NCBI GenBank assembly: GCA_035610365.1
Contig: CM069432.1
Coordinates: 172,916,035-172,980,034 of the forward strand
DNA: 64,000 bases
Direction: 5' to 3'
From: Aquatica leii
Taxonomy: Eukaryota; Arthropoda; Insecta; Coleoptera; Lampyridae
Shown: piece after piece, positions 46,634 through 58,657 of the stretch
Layout of the letters: each line of letters opens with the position of its first letter
Position numbering within the stretch: the first letter of the stretch is position 1
The notes under the pieces: model-generated
What the model was told of the DNA's origin: nothing
What the model saw: only the letters and a program-made list of their open reading frames with translations
Database searches by the model: none
Position numbers and translations under genes: made by a program

Positions 46634-49118
46634 TCTAAAGCTAATAACAAATGGGAAAGTTTTACAAGAAAAACGTTCACTATTTGAACAGGGCGTACAA
46701 AATGGTCAACAAATTTTGGCTTTGTTCTTGAGCGAATCCTTAACTGACATTCATCAGGAAGAAAATCAATATAAAGAAATTGAAGCTGTGAAAGCTGATA
46801 CTCAATTACTAGCGTCAGAAGATAATGATTACATGGAGGTATTTATTTATATTTACAGTTAAAAATTTCATTGTGAAAATCTTTAGAATTATAGTTGGAA
46901 GATCAAGCTGGAAACCCTGTTCATATACCAGCTCCAGAACGAAAAGCTCTTATGATTGCAATGGCTTTACACGAGAAAGGTAGAGGCGCTTTAAAAAGAG
47001 AAGACTATTCGAGAGCATTGGTGTTTTTTTTAGATTCTGACAAGGAATTCAGGTAAGTTACTGCTGATAATATTAAAATAAAAATTTCATTCTTTTTAAA
47101 CCAATGACTGTTTTTAACTTTGATCGAAAGTTCCACTAATAAATCAATAAGTTTCTAAAACGTTTGGTCAACAGTGCAATTTTTTGTGTGAGGTTGTCAG
47201 TACTTTTACTCTAGTTTTGAGTCCTTATTTGTATTTTAATACTCGGAGGCTTTATACAAATCAATAGGAAAAAAAAAATTATCACTACATTGTGTATACA
47301 TATAGCGGACATTTAACGTCTGATAACACGATACTAAAAATATTAGTTTATTAACTAAATTTTACTTTGCGTTTTTACTCTCTGTAAAATTTATAATAAC
47401 ATTTATATTCATTCATTAAACCGTTTCTGAAGATTTTTGTATTTTTTAAAAAATACGACCAGTTGGACTGTAGCAAAAAATTAATATCTCTTAAATCTTA
47501 CAAGCTTTGATCTCAATTTTTTGATATTACCTAAACTAAACCATGTTTTAACGTGTGATACTGTAAAGTATTAATTTGTCGCTACAGTCCTACAATTGTG
47601 ATATTTAAAAAAAATACAAATATCTTCAGAAAGGGTTTGAAGAATTTTTTTTATACAAATTTATAAATTTTACAAAGAATGAAAAATTATAGAAAAACGG
47701 AACATCCTGTATATCAAAAAATAATTTTAGAAAATTATATATGACAACTTTTATATAAATTTTTTTACCGCCATTACTTAATAAAGATATCAGTTTACTT
47801 TTCCAGAACCTTGAACTACCCGGTGTATAGAATGTTTTGTTTTTTTTACAATCTGATCAAATTTTTAGTCAATGCAATTCTGAAGTCTTAAGCTTAGTGG
47901 ACAACTACGCTTTATTAGATCTAGACATAGCCTGGTGCTACTTGTGCCTTCAAAGTGTAAATCATCTACCTGAAGCTTACAATAGATTAAAAAGATGTGA
48001 ACGCGTTTTTGAAAAAAGCTATGGCCCAAATTTAGAAAGGTTAATTGCTGTTAAAGGATCGCCTGGTGAGTACAATATTTATTCTAATTAAGAACATAAT
48101 ATGTGTATTTTAAAGGCAATGAGGCTGTTTTATTTTTACGACTCAGTTTACTTCAAGGAATTGTACTTTTTCATCAAAACAAACGACAAGAAGCGTTTCG
48201 GTTACTTAAAAAAGTTGAAGACGAGCTTAAGATTTTAAAAGTGGATGAAAACAGCATAATAGCTTTAATGGAATTAGGTTGGTTAAGATTACATTAAAGT
48301 ATGAAAGGTTAATGTTATTATAATGTTCAGGATATTCTGCAGCTGAAGCTAGGTTAGGTTTAAGAGCAACTCGTGGAGATGTTAATCTGGCAGCTAACTA
48401 TATTAATGAAAATCGCGAGAAACGAACAGAAAGTCGGCGTAAAGCAATGGCCGAAAGAATTATACACAGGTGCTTCCTACAATTTAATTGTTATTTCTCT
48501 AATTGTAATTACTTAGGGAACAAAAAAAGTTGGGAAAATGTGTTGATGGAAACCAATACGTAAATCCAACTTTTCTCAAGATGTTGATTGATATGGGTTA
48601 TAATAAAGAAGCTGCTCGAATAGGTTTACAAAAATGTAACAATGTTATCTCAGACAGCATTCAATATATTCAAGAGAATCCAGGACCTAGTGCTTCTCAC
48701 AGCACAGAAGTGATGTCGTTAATTAACGATTTAATTCCTGAGGTTTGCACATCTACTTTTAAGTGCTATTACTTAAGCTTTTTTAGCTTGAAGCTGCTGG
48801 TTTTGATCAAGAAATGGCGAAAAAGGCACTAAAAAAATATGGAGGGGATATTATGAAAGCAGCTGATGAACTTTTATCAAACAACGGCATCGTTGATTTT
48901 GATGATGACGAAGACGGTAAATACATTCTATTTTATTCTTTATTATAAATAAATTTAATTTAGATGAAACAATCAAGCAAAAACAGAAAATGAAAGAAGA
49001 AGCTTTTGCGCGTTTAGCTCAAGACATATCTATGGTTGATGACGATCATTTGGATCTAACACTTCAACAGGAAGAACAATTTCTGAAAGAGTATATGTCG
49101 TTGTTGAATCCAATTTAA
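46634..49118 (+). CDS. NUB1: NUB1 exons 3-10 (ubiquitin-like, linker and UBA domains)
   Basis: Eight exons: 46634-46838, 46895-47052, 47869-48065, 48116-48277, 48331-48469, 48517-48742, 48787-48916 and 48964-49118; every junction keeps frame. Exon 3 is the end of the ubiquitin-like fold (KLITNGKVLQEKRSLFEQGV). Exon 4 has PAPERKALMIAMALHEKGRG, exon 5 DNYALLDLDIAWCYLCLQSV, exon 6 NEAVLFLRLSLLQGIVLFHQ, all matching the NUB1 helical core. Three UBA domains follow: YSAAEARLGLRATRGDVNLA (exon 7), MLIDMGYNKEAARIGLQKC (exon 8) and LEAAGFDQEMAKKALKKYGG (exon 9). The C-terminus is acidic, ending EQFLKEYMSLLNPI. Total coding length with exons 1-2 is 584 residues, against about 600 in vertebrates. Confidence 0.95.
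47418..47650. repeat. Inverted-repeat MITE in NUB1 intron 5' of exon 5
   Basis: Left arm TTTCTGAAGATTTTTGTATT...GGACTGTAGC (about 47423-47474) is mirrored at about 47580-47645 (GCTACAGTCCTACAATTGTG...CTTCAGAAAG). Similarity fades outward to about 47350 and 47715, where GGAACATCCTGTATAT resembles mariner-type termini. It accounts for much of this 816-bp intron. No coding sequence. Confidence 0.55.
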
Positions 49119-49167
49119 TATAATTTAAAGTGATATTTGTATTTTTGTTGTGCCTAAGTATAATAAC

Positions 49168-49223
49168 CATCGACCTGGCAACATCGGAAAGCTGCATAGC
49201 TTTCCGTTGTTGCCAGGTCGATG
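49168..49223. repeat. Strong hairpin 49 bp after the NUB1 stop
   Basis: Arms of 26 bases (CATCGACCTGGCAACA...GGAAAGCT and its complement) pair with one mismatch around a 4-base loop GCAT. It lies upstream of AATAAA-type poly(A) signals near 49238 and 49266, so it would be in the 3' UTR of the mature mRNA if those signals are used. Confidence 0.8.
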
Positions 49224-49377
49224 ATAATAACTGTAGTAATAAATGTCAGGTGGTTATAAGTTTTTTAATAAACGAATTGTACAAAAACACTGTAATTTAT
49301 TTGCTCCATAAAATCATAACATAACTAAATAAAAACTAAACTAAGGTTGCGCGTATGCAACGAGAATGAGAATGAAT

Positions 49378-49985
49378 CAGAGAGAAGATATACTTAGAGG
49401 GGAATCTCCTGTATATAAACTTGGAACACAGTTTATGGCGCCCTACAACGGTTGTGGGGAAAACAAATAGCGCGAATTTTAAACTTAATGTGTGGGTGTG
49501 GGTAGCATCCATTATTATTACAATGGTTTATTTTGAATGTTTTCTTGTTTTTGAAAGAATAGTTATGAAAATTGTCACTTTTTTATAATTATGCGTTAAA
49601 AAAAGCGACTTATTTTATATAACATTTTTTATTTGCACAAATACAATATAAATAACTTCCAGTTTCATTCGAATCAACACCGTGTGAATATTGTAACAAC
49701 TTTTCCTTAAAACGAATACGAAAACCTTCAGTTTTTAAATAGTAATAAACGTTAGAATCAAACACGTGTAAAAATAACTTGCATTATTTAGTCGATTTTA
49801 TTCGAGAAATGCAATTCAGCGTTTTTAGCCTTCAAGGTACGAAAAAGAGGGAAATAAAATTTGCTGTGTTTGTATTTTTTACCGATAATTATTACATAGT
49901 GGCCTCTAACGGTTGCGGGGAAAAGTTAAAACGTTATTCCTTTTCTCTCAATTGAAGTTACTCGTCTACAAATACTTTGTTTATG
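49378..49985. mobile_element. Inverted second copy of the 608-bp hAT-like MITE
   Basis: Reverse complement of 31001-31608, same length, high identity by eye over the whole span (for instance GAGGGGAATCTCCTGTATAT and GGGGAAAACAAATAGCGCG). Flanks GAATGAAT and ATTTACAA do not match, so the target duplication is lost or mutated. It lies between the NUB1 3' end and the PSMF1 start, about 320 bp upstream of the latter. Confidence 0.85.
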
Positions 49986-50308
49986 ATTTACAATCAAACT
50001 TTTTTCTAGGCGATTAACACGATTAAATTTTTTTCTTAAAAAAAATACATACTTGAAATACAAGTTTTATTTATTAATTTACTGATAATGCAACAGATAT
50101 TTAAAAACTCGCGGGTTTTGTGTGTTCAGGTAACTTTAACAAAGCCGCTTACGCTATTTCTCAGGCTGAGTATACCTGAATGCACCCATATTAATTACGC
50201 GTCTTTGACGGATAAAAACATAACCTGTAAAATTTTAAATATTTGTTTGCAAGTCATGATTAAAAAACAAAAAATTATTATTAAAATCTGAAATAATACT
50301 TTACTAAT

Positions 50309-51210
50309 ATGTCGTCAAACCTATTCGGTTGGGATCTGCTTTTTAATTCAGTTAGAGAAGATATAAAAAGCAATCAAGATGTTCTTGTATGTTTAACTCA
50401 CCTGGTACTTATTTCCAATGGTTTCAAATGTATTGGATTAGGAGATTGTAAAAATATCGATGGTACTGAAGTGAAGAGCGAAGTTCTACCTAAAGGTTGG
50501 AATGATGGTTATGCTATACGTTATGTTTATCAGGTAACCATCTTAATTTGGTTTTATTCTGTAATAAATTGTTTTTATTATTATTAAAGGGGCGTTTGTA
50601 TAACCTAAGAGGAACAAATATGGATGATGCTATAATGATCAATTTAATTCGTGTACAAGAACGTAGTGTATCAATGGTTCAATTAAATAACCGTGCTGTT
50701 ACACAGTTAGTTGGTTCATTAGAGCAAATGATACCAAACAGCGAGGAATTAGTACAAACAATAAAAAAACAACTTATTGATAAAATTACAGTGTCACATA
50801 AGTATAAAGATGGCACAAGTCAAACTACTAATGAAACTACTACTAGAAGCTCAATACCAAATTCTCCGTCGGCACCATTATTGGATTCCTTTCCTTCACG
50901 GATAAACACTGATAGAAACAACCCACTTAATGTAGGAAGGTCTGATCTAGATCCTTTAGGTAGCATCGGACCATATCCGAGAGGTCCTCCTTTTATGCCA
51001 CCTGGAGGTGGTGGAATGTTATTTGTACCACCTAGAGGTCCAAGGCTAGATCCAGCAGGACCTAATTTTGGTGTGCCATCTGGTTCTGTACCACCAGGTG
51101 CTCGATTCGATCCTTTTCGTCCTCCTGATGTTGATAGATTTCCTCCACGTCGTGGTAGACCTGATAACGATGATTTCCTCCCACCAGGATTTGACAACAT
51201 GTACATGTAA
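50309..51210 (+). CDS. PSMF1: PSMF1: proteasome inhibitor PI31
   Basis: PI31 binds the 20S proteasome and, with dynein light chain and FBXO7 partners, modulates its assembly and transport. Exon 1 (50309-50533, 75 codons) begins MSSNLFGWDLLFNSVREDIK and continues to YAIRYVYQ. A GTAACC donor joins exon 2 (50590-51210) at GRLYNLRGTNMDDAIMINLI. Residues 1 to about 155 are the FP domain shared with FBXO7. The rest is Pro/Gly/Arg-rich (YPRGPPFMPPGGGGMLFVPP, FGVPSGSVPPGARFDPFRPP). It ends FDNMYM, the HbYX-type tail (Met-Tyr-X) that docks in 20S alpha-ring pockets, as in human DDMYL. 281 residues, close to the 271 of human PI31. It is not in an operon with NUB1; 1.2 kb separates them. Confidence 0.96.
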
Positions 51211-52062
51211 AAGTTAAGATAAGAACTTTGAAATATGAAATTTTTTCTTTACTTTAAAATAAAATTTATAAAAATGGTGTTGATATTACTTACATATTCC
51301 AAATGAATACTTTAGTGACATTCACTTCTTTTCCAAATAAACTAGATAGCACTTGTTAAAGATTTACAAAATAGAATGTATATAAACTGGTTTAATAAGG
51401 ATTTGGACATAGTCATTAAGAGAAGGTAGTTGTTTGTTTGTATATAGTTTTTAATAAAATTTATAGTATATGACCGATATATTTCTCTTTCTATATGCCC
51501 AACTATAGACTTAATAGAAACTTATTTTCTATACAGTCGGGCATTTTTTTAGTCTTCTGTGTTTGTATTTTCCCTACCTATCAAAGTTTTATAAAGAAGT
51601 TTCTGTTTTACCAAAAAAAAAGATTTTTCTTGTACCAATGTCTCTAATCTTGGAACAGAAGGGTTGTATTGATTATAATAAGATTAGCTTGTTCTTAGTT
51701 AAAAACTTTCTCTGAGTAATGTTGTAACCTAAATGCCACTCCAATATTCGATACAACTAACATTTATTAATAATAATATCTTACTAAAAGTGAATCGAAT
51801 CAGATAGTATTTTTAAAAACTTTGAATAAGCGCCCTCTGTTGGGTGCATTTCAACACCTTACCAATCAACTGCATAACCATAATAAAAACAAAACATTCC
51901 AATTTCAGTAAAATAATTAAGTACATTCTCTATGAATGACCTTTAAATTATCAAAAAATTTTAATTTACATCTTTTCTCATGAATTTGGGCTTATTCAAT
52001 CGCGTCAATTTTAAGGCAAGTATGATCTAGAATAATTTATAACTAACTTGTAATTATTTTAG
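51211..52062. other. PSMF1-RALGAPB intergenic region
   Basis: PSMF1 3' UTR with an AATAAA at about 51258. No transposon termini seen. A splice acceptor TTTTAG at 52057-52062 just before the RALGAPB start codon implies an upstream non-coding RALGAPB exon, which I cannot place. Confidence 0.45.
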
Positions 52063-52083
52063 GAAAACGCTGAAAGTAAGGGA

Positions 52084-53631
52084 ATGTATTCAGAATGGAC
52101 TTCTTTAAGTCCACTAGTTCAAAGGTGCGGGTCTGAAGGAAACAGTGTTTTAAATAAATTTGGCATTAATATTGGCCGAGAAGTAACTGTAAACGTTGTA
52201 AAGCAATTATCGAACAATTTAGGCATCACTCAAGCAGCAGAACCCAGTTCTCTTAAGTCTGACAAAGAAGTGCAATGGTGCATGGAAGTAATTTGTTTTG
52301 GCTTATCTTTACCTCTAACAGAGCATGATGTGGTTAAAGATTGTGTCAATATATATTGTGAATGGCTATCGGCTTTACTACCAACTTATAAAGTATGTGT
52401 ACCAAACCCAGTTAGCAATGAGCCTAATATGTATGCAAGGAAAATTATTACACATTGCTATCATTTGTTTTTACCACGAGAAGGAGAAGGTACTTTGTTT
52501 TTCTTTTAGTTAGTTTGTAATTGTGAACATTTGTTTTTTCTTTGCAAGACTGGGCTTTTCTGTATCAGGATCTAGGTAGGGAGATATTGTGTATTTTTAT
52601 TGTTTTAACTGTGTATTAATTCAGATATTATTGTATTTTCAGGTCAGGATGTAATTAACAGACAAGCAGTATTATGTCATCGAGTGTTAAGAACTTTGCA
52701 GCAGGTAGCTCAAGAATCAAAGATATTAGAGATGGAAACTTGGGAATCTTTGTTACTGTTTTTATTGGCAATTAATGATACATTGCTGGCACCACCTTCT
52801 GTAAAAGATGATGTTGCTGATCAACTGTGTGAACGGGTTTTAAGTGTATTATTTGAAGTAAGAAAATTTGACATAAACTTATGATAATACAACAGAGGTT
52901 TTTAGGTATGGTTAATTGCTTGCGCAAAATGTTTTCCAACTCCTCCACTCTGGAAGACACTAAGAGAATGTTGCATGAACTGGAGGCATCGTGTTGCTTT
53001 AATTGAACAATGGAATCGACTCAATTTGGCTTTAACATCGCGAGTATTATCATTCATGTATGGACCTACGTTTCCTGAATTAAAAATTGGTAACGTATTA
53101 AATTCTAGTTTCTAATTAAGTTTTATTAATCTATTTTTAGGTGAAGATGATTTAATACCTGTTGGTATGAGCAATAACAGTGTAGTTCAAACATGGTATC
53201 GGTTTTTAAATACAATAGGAAATCCCGCTAATTTGACCAAACCAGAAATAATCAGTCAGACGCCAAAATTCCTACATTATGCAATTAGTAGTGAGTCAGT
53301 CGTAGATCCATGTTATCATTCATGTTTGCAAGTTCTTCCATTAATTTTTTTGAAAGCCATTAAAGGAATTGCAGGACAAGTCGATGCGTTTTTGGGTTTG
53401 TATTTGAGTTTCTTTATAATGTTTTATTTTTGTGTGGGGTTTGCACTGAATTTTCTATTGGTGTAGGTATAGCACAACCAACTTGGTGGGAAGATGTAGT
53501 AATTGGATGTAGCACAGATAAGCATAAGGAAATAGGTTCAGTTACTTCTAATTCAATACATTCTCCTACACCACCACCTCAGCGCAGACTTGCAAAAAGT
53601 TTTAGTGTTGCACCTTCTGCTGTTTCTAAGG
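52084..53631 (+). CDS. RALGAPB: RALGAPB exons 1-5 (Ral GAP beta subunit, N-terminus)
   Basis: The beta subunit is the non-catalytic partner required for the alpha subunit to stimulate GTP hydrolysis by RalA/RalB. Exons 52084-52489, 52643-52857, 52906-53089, 53141-53395 and 53467-53631 join in frame. The start MYSEWTSLSPLVQRC equals the MYSEWRSLHLVIQND of human RALGAPB. Further landmarks: KSDKEVQWCMEVICFGLSLP, ETWESLLLFLLAINDTLLAP, WLIACAKCFPTPPLWKTLRE, VVQTWYRFLNTIGNPANLTK and QVDAFLG. Exon 5 is a Ser/Pro-rich linker (SIHSPTPPPQRRLAKSFSVA). The start lies 21 bases inside an exon opened by an AG acceptor, so the 5' UTR is spliced. Confidence 0.95.
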
Positions 53632-56600
53632 GTATTTTTATCTATTTTTGTTTTCAAATTGAAATACTATTGTACATAGCTATTAATGAATTTAGTTTTT
53701 AATATAGGAATAATGAAGTTTATGCATAATGCTCCTAAGACAATATTTATGTCTTCAGGGTGGGAAAAGATTTTTTGTTAATCAACTCTATACAAACATT
53801 CAGATTTAGTATATCCAAAACCTCAATACCAAATGGCACAATAATTTTATAAAACACAAACGCGTTTTGATAGCTGTGCTATATTCAGCCACCAAAATTT
53901 AAAAAAAAAAACAAGAATAAACTTTGAGTAGACGATTGAAGATATGACAAATAAAATCTCATTCAACTATTATACTGCAAAATAGTCGTAACTCAACATG
54001 GCGTTTTAAAATTATGTTTTTAAAATTACTAGTATCAGATCAGGAATATATATCGAATTTCAATAATTACATGTGTAAAAAAATAAGAATATTAAACGAA
54101 AATTAAATAAAATAACAGTTGATTAATTGCATATTTGTCAGATAGGGAGCCATCCATAAATTACGTCACATCAATTTACAGGTGGTCACATTTGTGTGAC
54201 CCCCTTCCCCCTTTCTGTTACGTAGCATATTGTGCTTTTCTACATTTAGTAATTATCAAATTAAATACTTTTTTATATAATTTTAACTAAAAACAATTTA
54301 ACAAACTATAAGCATAAAATTTAAATTTTATGTTTTAAATTGCTGATGTTTCGAATCTTTTATATATGTATGTATACATAAATTTTAATTAAATCAGTCT
54401 CTTAGATTGCATTGCAAAATAGAGCTAAATACATACTGTCAAACGTTATATATTTTTTCTACTGTTCACTATTTACTGTATTCAGAATCGAGGTAGTAAT
54501 ATGGGAATTAATGATACAAACATTATAAACAGTTAAATATGGACGAAATCATGGCGGCGGGGGCTTTCCTCAAAGCTTCAAAGGCAATATTGCGGCCAAC
54601 GTACGATACCATAGGTACAGAGAATGAATTCGGTCGGCCACCCACGCGCCAAGAAGTGATACAAAATAATATTGATAGAGTGTTTTAAATTTATACATGT
54701 GACGTCACGAAGCTCATGACTCGTTCCCCTCCTTGTGTAAATGGACGTCAATGACTGGAACGTGTTTTAGGAGTTTATGGTTTTGTTTTTGGACTATGTA
54801 CATCACCTGCAGCTTTCGAAAGGCTAATGAAAACAGTATTGTCGCGGATGTAATGACAATTGACATAACCATGGTGTGGAAATCATTTGAAGTACATATT
54901 AAGAACTTAGAAGTGTTATCATTTCAAGTTAGATATTCCAGCGTAAGCAAGTAAAATACTTGGCCCATGTTGTTTTGTCAGAGTACAAATTTCGAAAATA
55001 ATGCGGGTAGTGAAAGATTACCTGGTACAAAATAACGGACGCTTCTTTGTTGAAGTGTCGTTAACACAGTTGTTAATGCTTTTCAAGAATTCTACTTGTT
55101 ACGGTATCATCGTAAAGGTTTCTTTGTGTTAGATGTAGATGTCAGTATTGTGGAAGGGTAGCGTTTTGTCATGGGTGCAAGACTGGTAAGAATATGATTG
55201 GTTATCTAAAGGGAAGTTAATAACTTGCTAGAATTTGAGGAGTAAGAGGAACTGATTAATTAAGAAAATCAATCTCGGAATTAATGTCAATTTGAACTTT
55301 GCTTTAAATCAACGATATTTTTTTCGAGAGCTTTTACTTACTTATTTTTACAAACAATTGGATTCAAAGGAAAAAAGTCGATCTTTCTACCTACTTTAGT
55401 TTTGAATGATTTTGAGCACTGGAATCCGTATAGCTTTTATACAAACGTTCAACTTTTCGAAGGCTCTCATCACCAGAACGTAATGAGGTTTTGTACAGTA
55501 CCCAACAAAAAACACGTTTTTAACTCGTGCTTTAATCTGCTGGTTTTCCATTTTTATATAAGATAAATTTATTTTTAATAAGATGTTACTGAAACTGAAG
55601 GAATACTCGGTGGTTTTCTTCTTACAAGGAAGTAACAGTAGTCTTGTAGATTTGTATACATTGCATATACTTATCAACTTCTATACTTCTAATAGAAAGC
55701 TTGAGCTCGTAGCATATATTAAGGTGCAGGTATATGTATATCTACATCGTATCGTTTATTGCAGTGTACATGCGCCTGAATGTGTTATAATGTGAATTAG
55801 ATGTTTGGTGTATAAATCAAATTATGATTACAACCCTCAGCCAAAATTCAACAGTTTTTCTGTTGTTTATTAAGAATGAAATTTCAAATCTTATACGTTT
55901 AAAAAAAGTTATGTTAATATTTCTTGATAATCTAAATTAACTTTTAGATTTGTACAACACGCTTTAGAAGAAATTATATATTTTAAAGCGTTATTACTAG
56001 ATGAAATGTTTGGTATTTAATGTTCCTAATGCGTTGATATCTTGTTTTATTTATCTTTGTATATTTTAGACAAGGAATTTATTAATATTTGCATCTGTAC
56101 ATAAGTGCGTCTGTTTGTATGTTTATTTCGCTTATCTTTATAAGCTACATATGTTTGGTTCATTCAGCTTCGTTTAATTTATTTTTACTTTAACGTAACA
56201 GAAATATTTCCGTTTATGCAAACAATTGATAAATTATTTACGCTTTCGCAGTTATCTGTAGTAGATTGAATAAGTACTATGGTTGGTAGGATTTACTATC
56301 AATATTGTCTAATTGAAAAATAAACATGAGTTAATAGATGGTTTTTATCATTTAAAAAAGGAAATGCAAAGAGTTCCTTTTAAAAAAACATAACTTTGAT
56401 CTTCCCGTTCTGCATAATAAGAAAATAGTTTTAAAAAGTAACCATAATGAGCACCCATACACCCCAAAACTAAAACTTCTTGAAAGTAACGTATTTTGGC
56501 TACAATATTCCGTATATATTGTTCGTGAATTTAAAATTGTGAATACTATTGTGCTCTCCCTGTAGCAATCAACATTCTTCAATTGTTCATTGTTATCAAG

Positions 56601-57302
56601 CTTCTATGGTATCTTTCTATGGAGCTTAACATTTTCATTAAAAATTATTAATATTTGTATGTTATTTATTACGAAAAGGGCTTAAACATTTGTATTTTAC
56701 CAAATCGATTGCAAATATGTATATGATTACTAATTTAAAAAAACTAAATGGCTGCTTACTTCGATATAAAAGAAAATGTCATGATTTTCAAAAGAAGTTG
56801 AAAAGATCATATTTTGTTTAAATACATACAAAGCTTCACAGAAATATGGTTTATAGATCTCAACACATATTGTGTTTAGTTTCGTCCGGATACGTATTTT
56901 ACAGCGGAGTAATTACAAACGCTTACATACAATCGTAGGTCTTTGTATGAAATACTAAATATATGATTAGGAATGTTTAGTTACACATTTATATACGTAA
57001 TACAAAACTGTTGATCACACTAGTAATTAAATTTCAGTTATATACACATCTACAGTAAGTAATATATGTGGCAGTTCGTGTATTGCAAATAAGTATTTTT
57101 TTATTTATTGTAAAGTTGTTTTCAACATTTTTTAATTCAAATTAATGGCGACTTAATTAGTTTTGGTTTGTTTTTAAAATTCGTTATTTTAATAGAATGG
57201 GAAAAAACCAATCTTGTACTGAAAGACAAATTGATAATAGTATCTCAATTTGATTTTTGATTCTATTCTGTTATAATATCATTATTATTACAAATTGTAT
57301 AG
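53632..57302. other. RALGAPB: RALGAPB intron 5, 3.7 kb
   Basis: No host exon found. Near 54140-54230 the sequence CCATCCATAAATTACGTCAC, followed by GTGACCCCCTTCCCCC, resembles a terminus common to some arthropod DNA elements, but I could not pair it. A Gypsy fragment lies at 54748-55130. The segment 56395-56520 is related to 37940-38060. Confidence 0.5.
54748..55130 (+). pseudogene. Decayed Gypsy reverse transcriptase fragment
   Basis: Frames give LERVLGVYGFVFGLCTSPAA followed by FERLMKTVL, the conserved PFGLCNAPATFERLM block. After stops, SFEVHIKNLEVLSF and QVKYLAHVVLSEYKF correspond to the post-catalytic and thumb segments. The Y-x-D-D box is destroyed. Only about 130 codons' worth remain; no LTR nearby. 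Confidence 0.7.
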
Positions 57303-58169
57303 GTGTATCAAAATCGACACTAATTGGATTAACTAGCAACAGAACTTCAACGGTGATCACTAACGCGTCTGCGCCTAATTCGGGCCCTCCATCCACTTCA
57401 AGTTTATCATGTTAGTATGACATACCACCAAAACTATTAAAAAATATAAAATGACTACGTTGTAGCTTTAACATCATTGGGTATTGAAAGTAGAAGTCCG
57501 CTAGCACCAGAACGTGCTAAGTGTAATAGCATATTACACTTATTTGGTGAGTGGCTGTTCGAAGCAGCTCTCGTGGGATCCAACTTAGTTTTAAGTAAAT
57601 TTTTTTATTAGTTATGTATAAAACGTAAGTTAACATGTTTGTAGTTCAAGAATCAGAACATAAAAGACCAAGTTCTGTTATTATGGATAATTCAAAAAAA
57701 GGTTCCAATTCGTTCCAGATTAATTCTTTAGTGGATTTGACAGAGTTACCGTCAACTTTAACGATTGATAAGTACGAAAGTGGACGGGCGGAAGCATTAG
57801 GAGCACTTTGTAGAATTTTTTGTGCAAAAAAAACTGGTGAAGAAATATTATCCGTTTATTTAGCACGATTTTATTTAGCATTGGAGCAAGGTTTAAAAGT
57901 TCCAGCAGATAGAGAATGCAGTGAAACTATGGTTGCTATTCTAATGAATTCCCAAAATATATTTAAATTAGATTTAGAAGGTGTTAGAATACTGGTACCT
58001 TCATTTGTAACAGCTTTGGAAATTGTACTGGCCGATAAAGATTCAAAGTTTATATCTAATGTATCAAAAGCAGATTTAAGACGTGCTTGTATAAATCTGC
58101 TTTTGTCTATTCTAGTACTACCACTTCATTTTCAAAATATTGCTATTCGAGAGTTAACCACATCTGGAG
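57303..58169 (+). CDS. RALGAPB: RALGAPB exons 6-8
   Basis: Exons 57303-57410, 57466-57594 and 57645-58169 continue the frame from exon 5. Exon 6 is a Ser/Thr-rich linker (GLTSNRTSTVITNASAPNSG). Exon 7 has RAKCNSILHLFGEWLFEAAL, matching KVNSILNLFGSWLFDAAF of the human protein. Exon 8 contains ESGRAEALGALCRIFCAKKT followed by GEEILSVYLARFYLALEQGL, one of the most conserved blocks of the family, then ADLRRACINLLLSILVLPLH. Exon 8 ends TCTGGAG before a GTGGGT donor; a solo LTR begins eight bases into that intron. Confidence 0.93.
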
Positions 58170-58177
58170 GTGGGTAT

Positions 58178-58616
58178 TGTAACGAATTTTAGTATTACTA
58201 ATTTATTTTTACTTATACTAAAAATATGTACACGTTTAAACTAACCGAACTAATTAAATCTAATAATATTTAATAAAAACACTTACAGTATAATTTATAT
58301 ATATATAGCGCCTATCACTGACACCAAGATAAGATAAAGTCACACACTCGTTTAACACTTGTTTACGTTAAAGTCACGTACCAGATTATTCACCGTAGAT
58401 TTATGTCAGACGCGTTAACGACTTATTTATTTAGACTTGAATAATCTTCTTGAAGCTGCTGCCTTCGCATTACAGAAAAATACTGACCTCGGATTTGTTT
58501 GCACAGTATTTATACATTTTGGCAAAACGTTCTCGTATATTCCACATCCTTTGGTGAACGTTCTAGAAAACCTCGCGAAAGCTCCCGAAGTTGCGAATAA
58601 CTTCTCGAACGTTTCA
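58178..58616. mobile_element. Solo Gypsy LTR in RALGAPB intron 8
   Basis: 439 bp, TGTAACG...GTTTCA, with a perfect 4-bp duplication GTAT (58174-58177 and 58617-58620). The first ~250 bases match the LTR at 12896-13182; the remainder, from about 58440, is absent from that copy. It lies only eight bases after the exon 8 splice donor and about 40 before the acceptor of exon 9, so without it the intron would be about 45 bp. A 66-codon frame inside it is not a gene. Confidence 0.88.
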
Positions 58617-58657
58617 GTATGTTTAAGTTATATTTGATCATTTAAAGTTTGTTTTAG

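Noticed and set aside
50820-51206. 128-codon minus-strand frame opposite PSMF1
   Set aside because: Shadow of the Gly/Pro/Arg-rich PSMF1 C-terminus, whose codons leave the other strand open.
54140-54720. Possible DNA element with CCATCCATAAATTACGTCAC terminus
   Set aside because: The terminus looks familiar from arthropod repeats, but no matching inverted end or duplication could be found within the intron.
58437-58637. 66-codon frame in RALGAPB intron 8
   Set aside because: It lies inside the solo LTR and does not match RALGAPB or any Gypsy protein.
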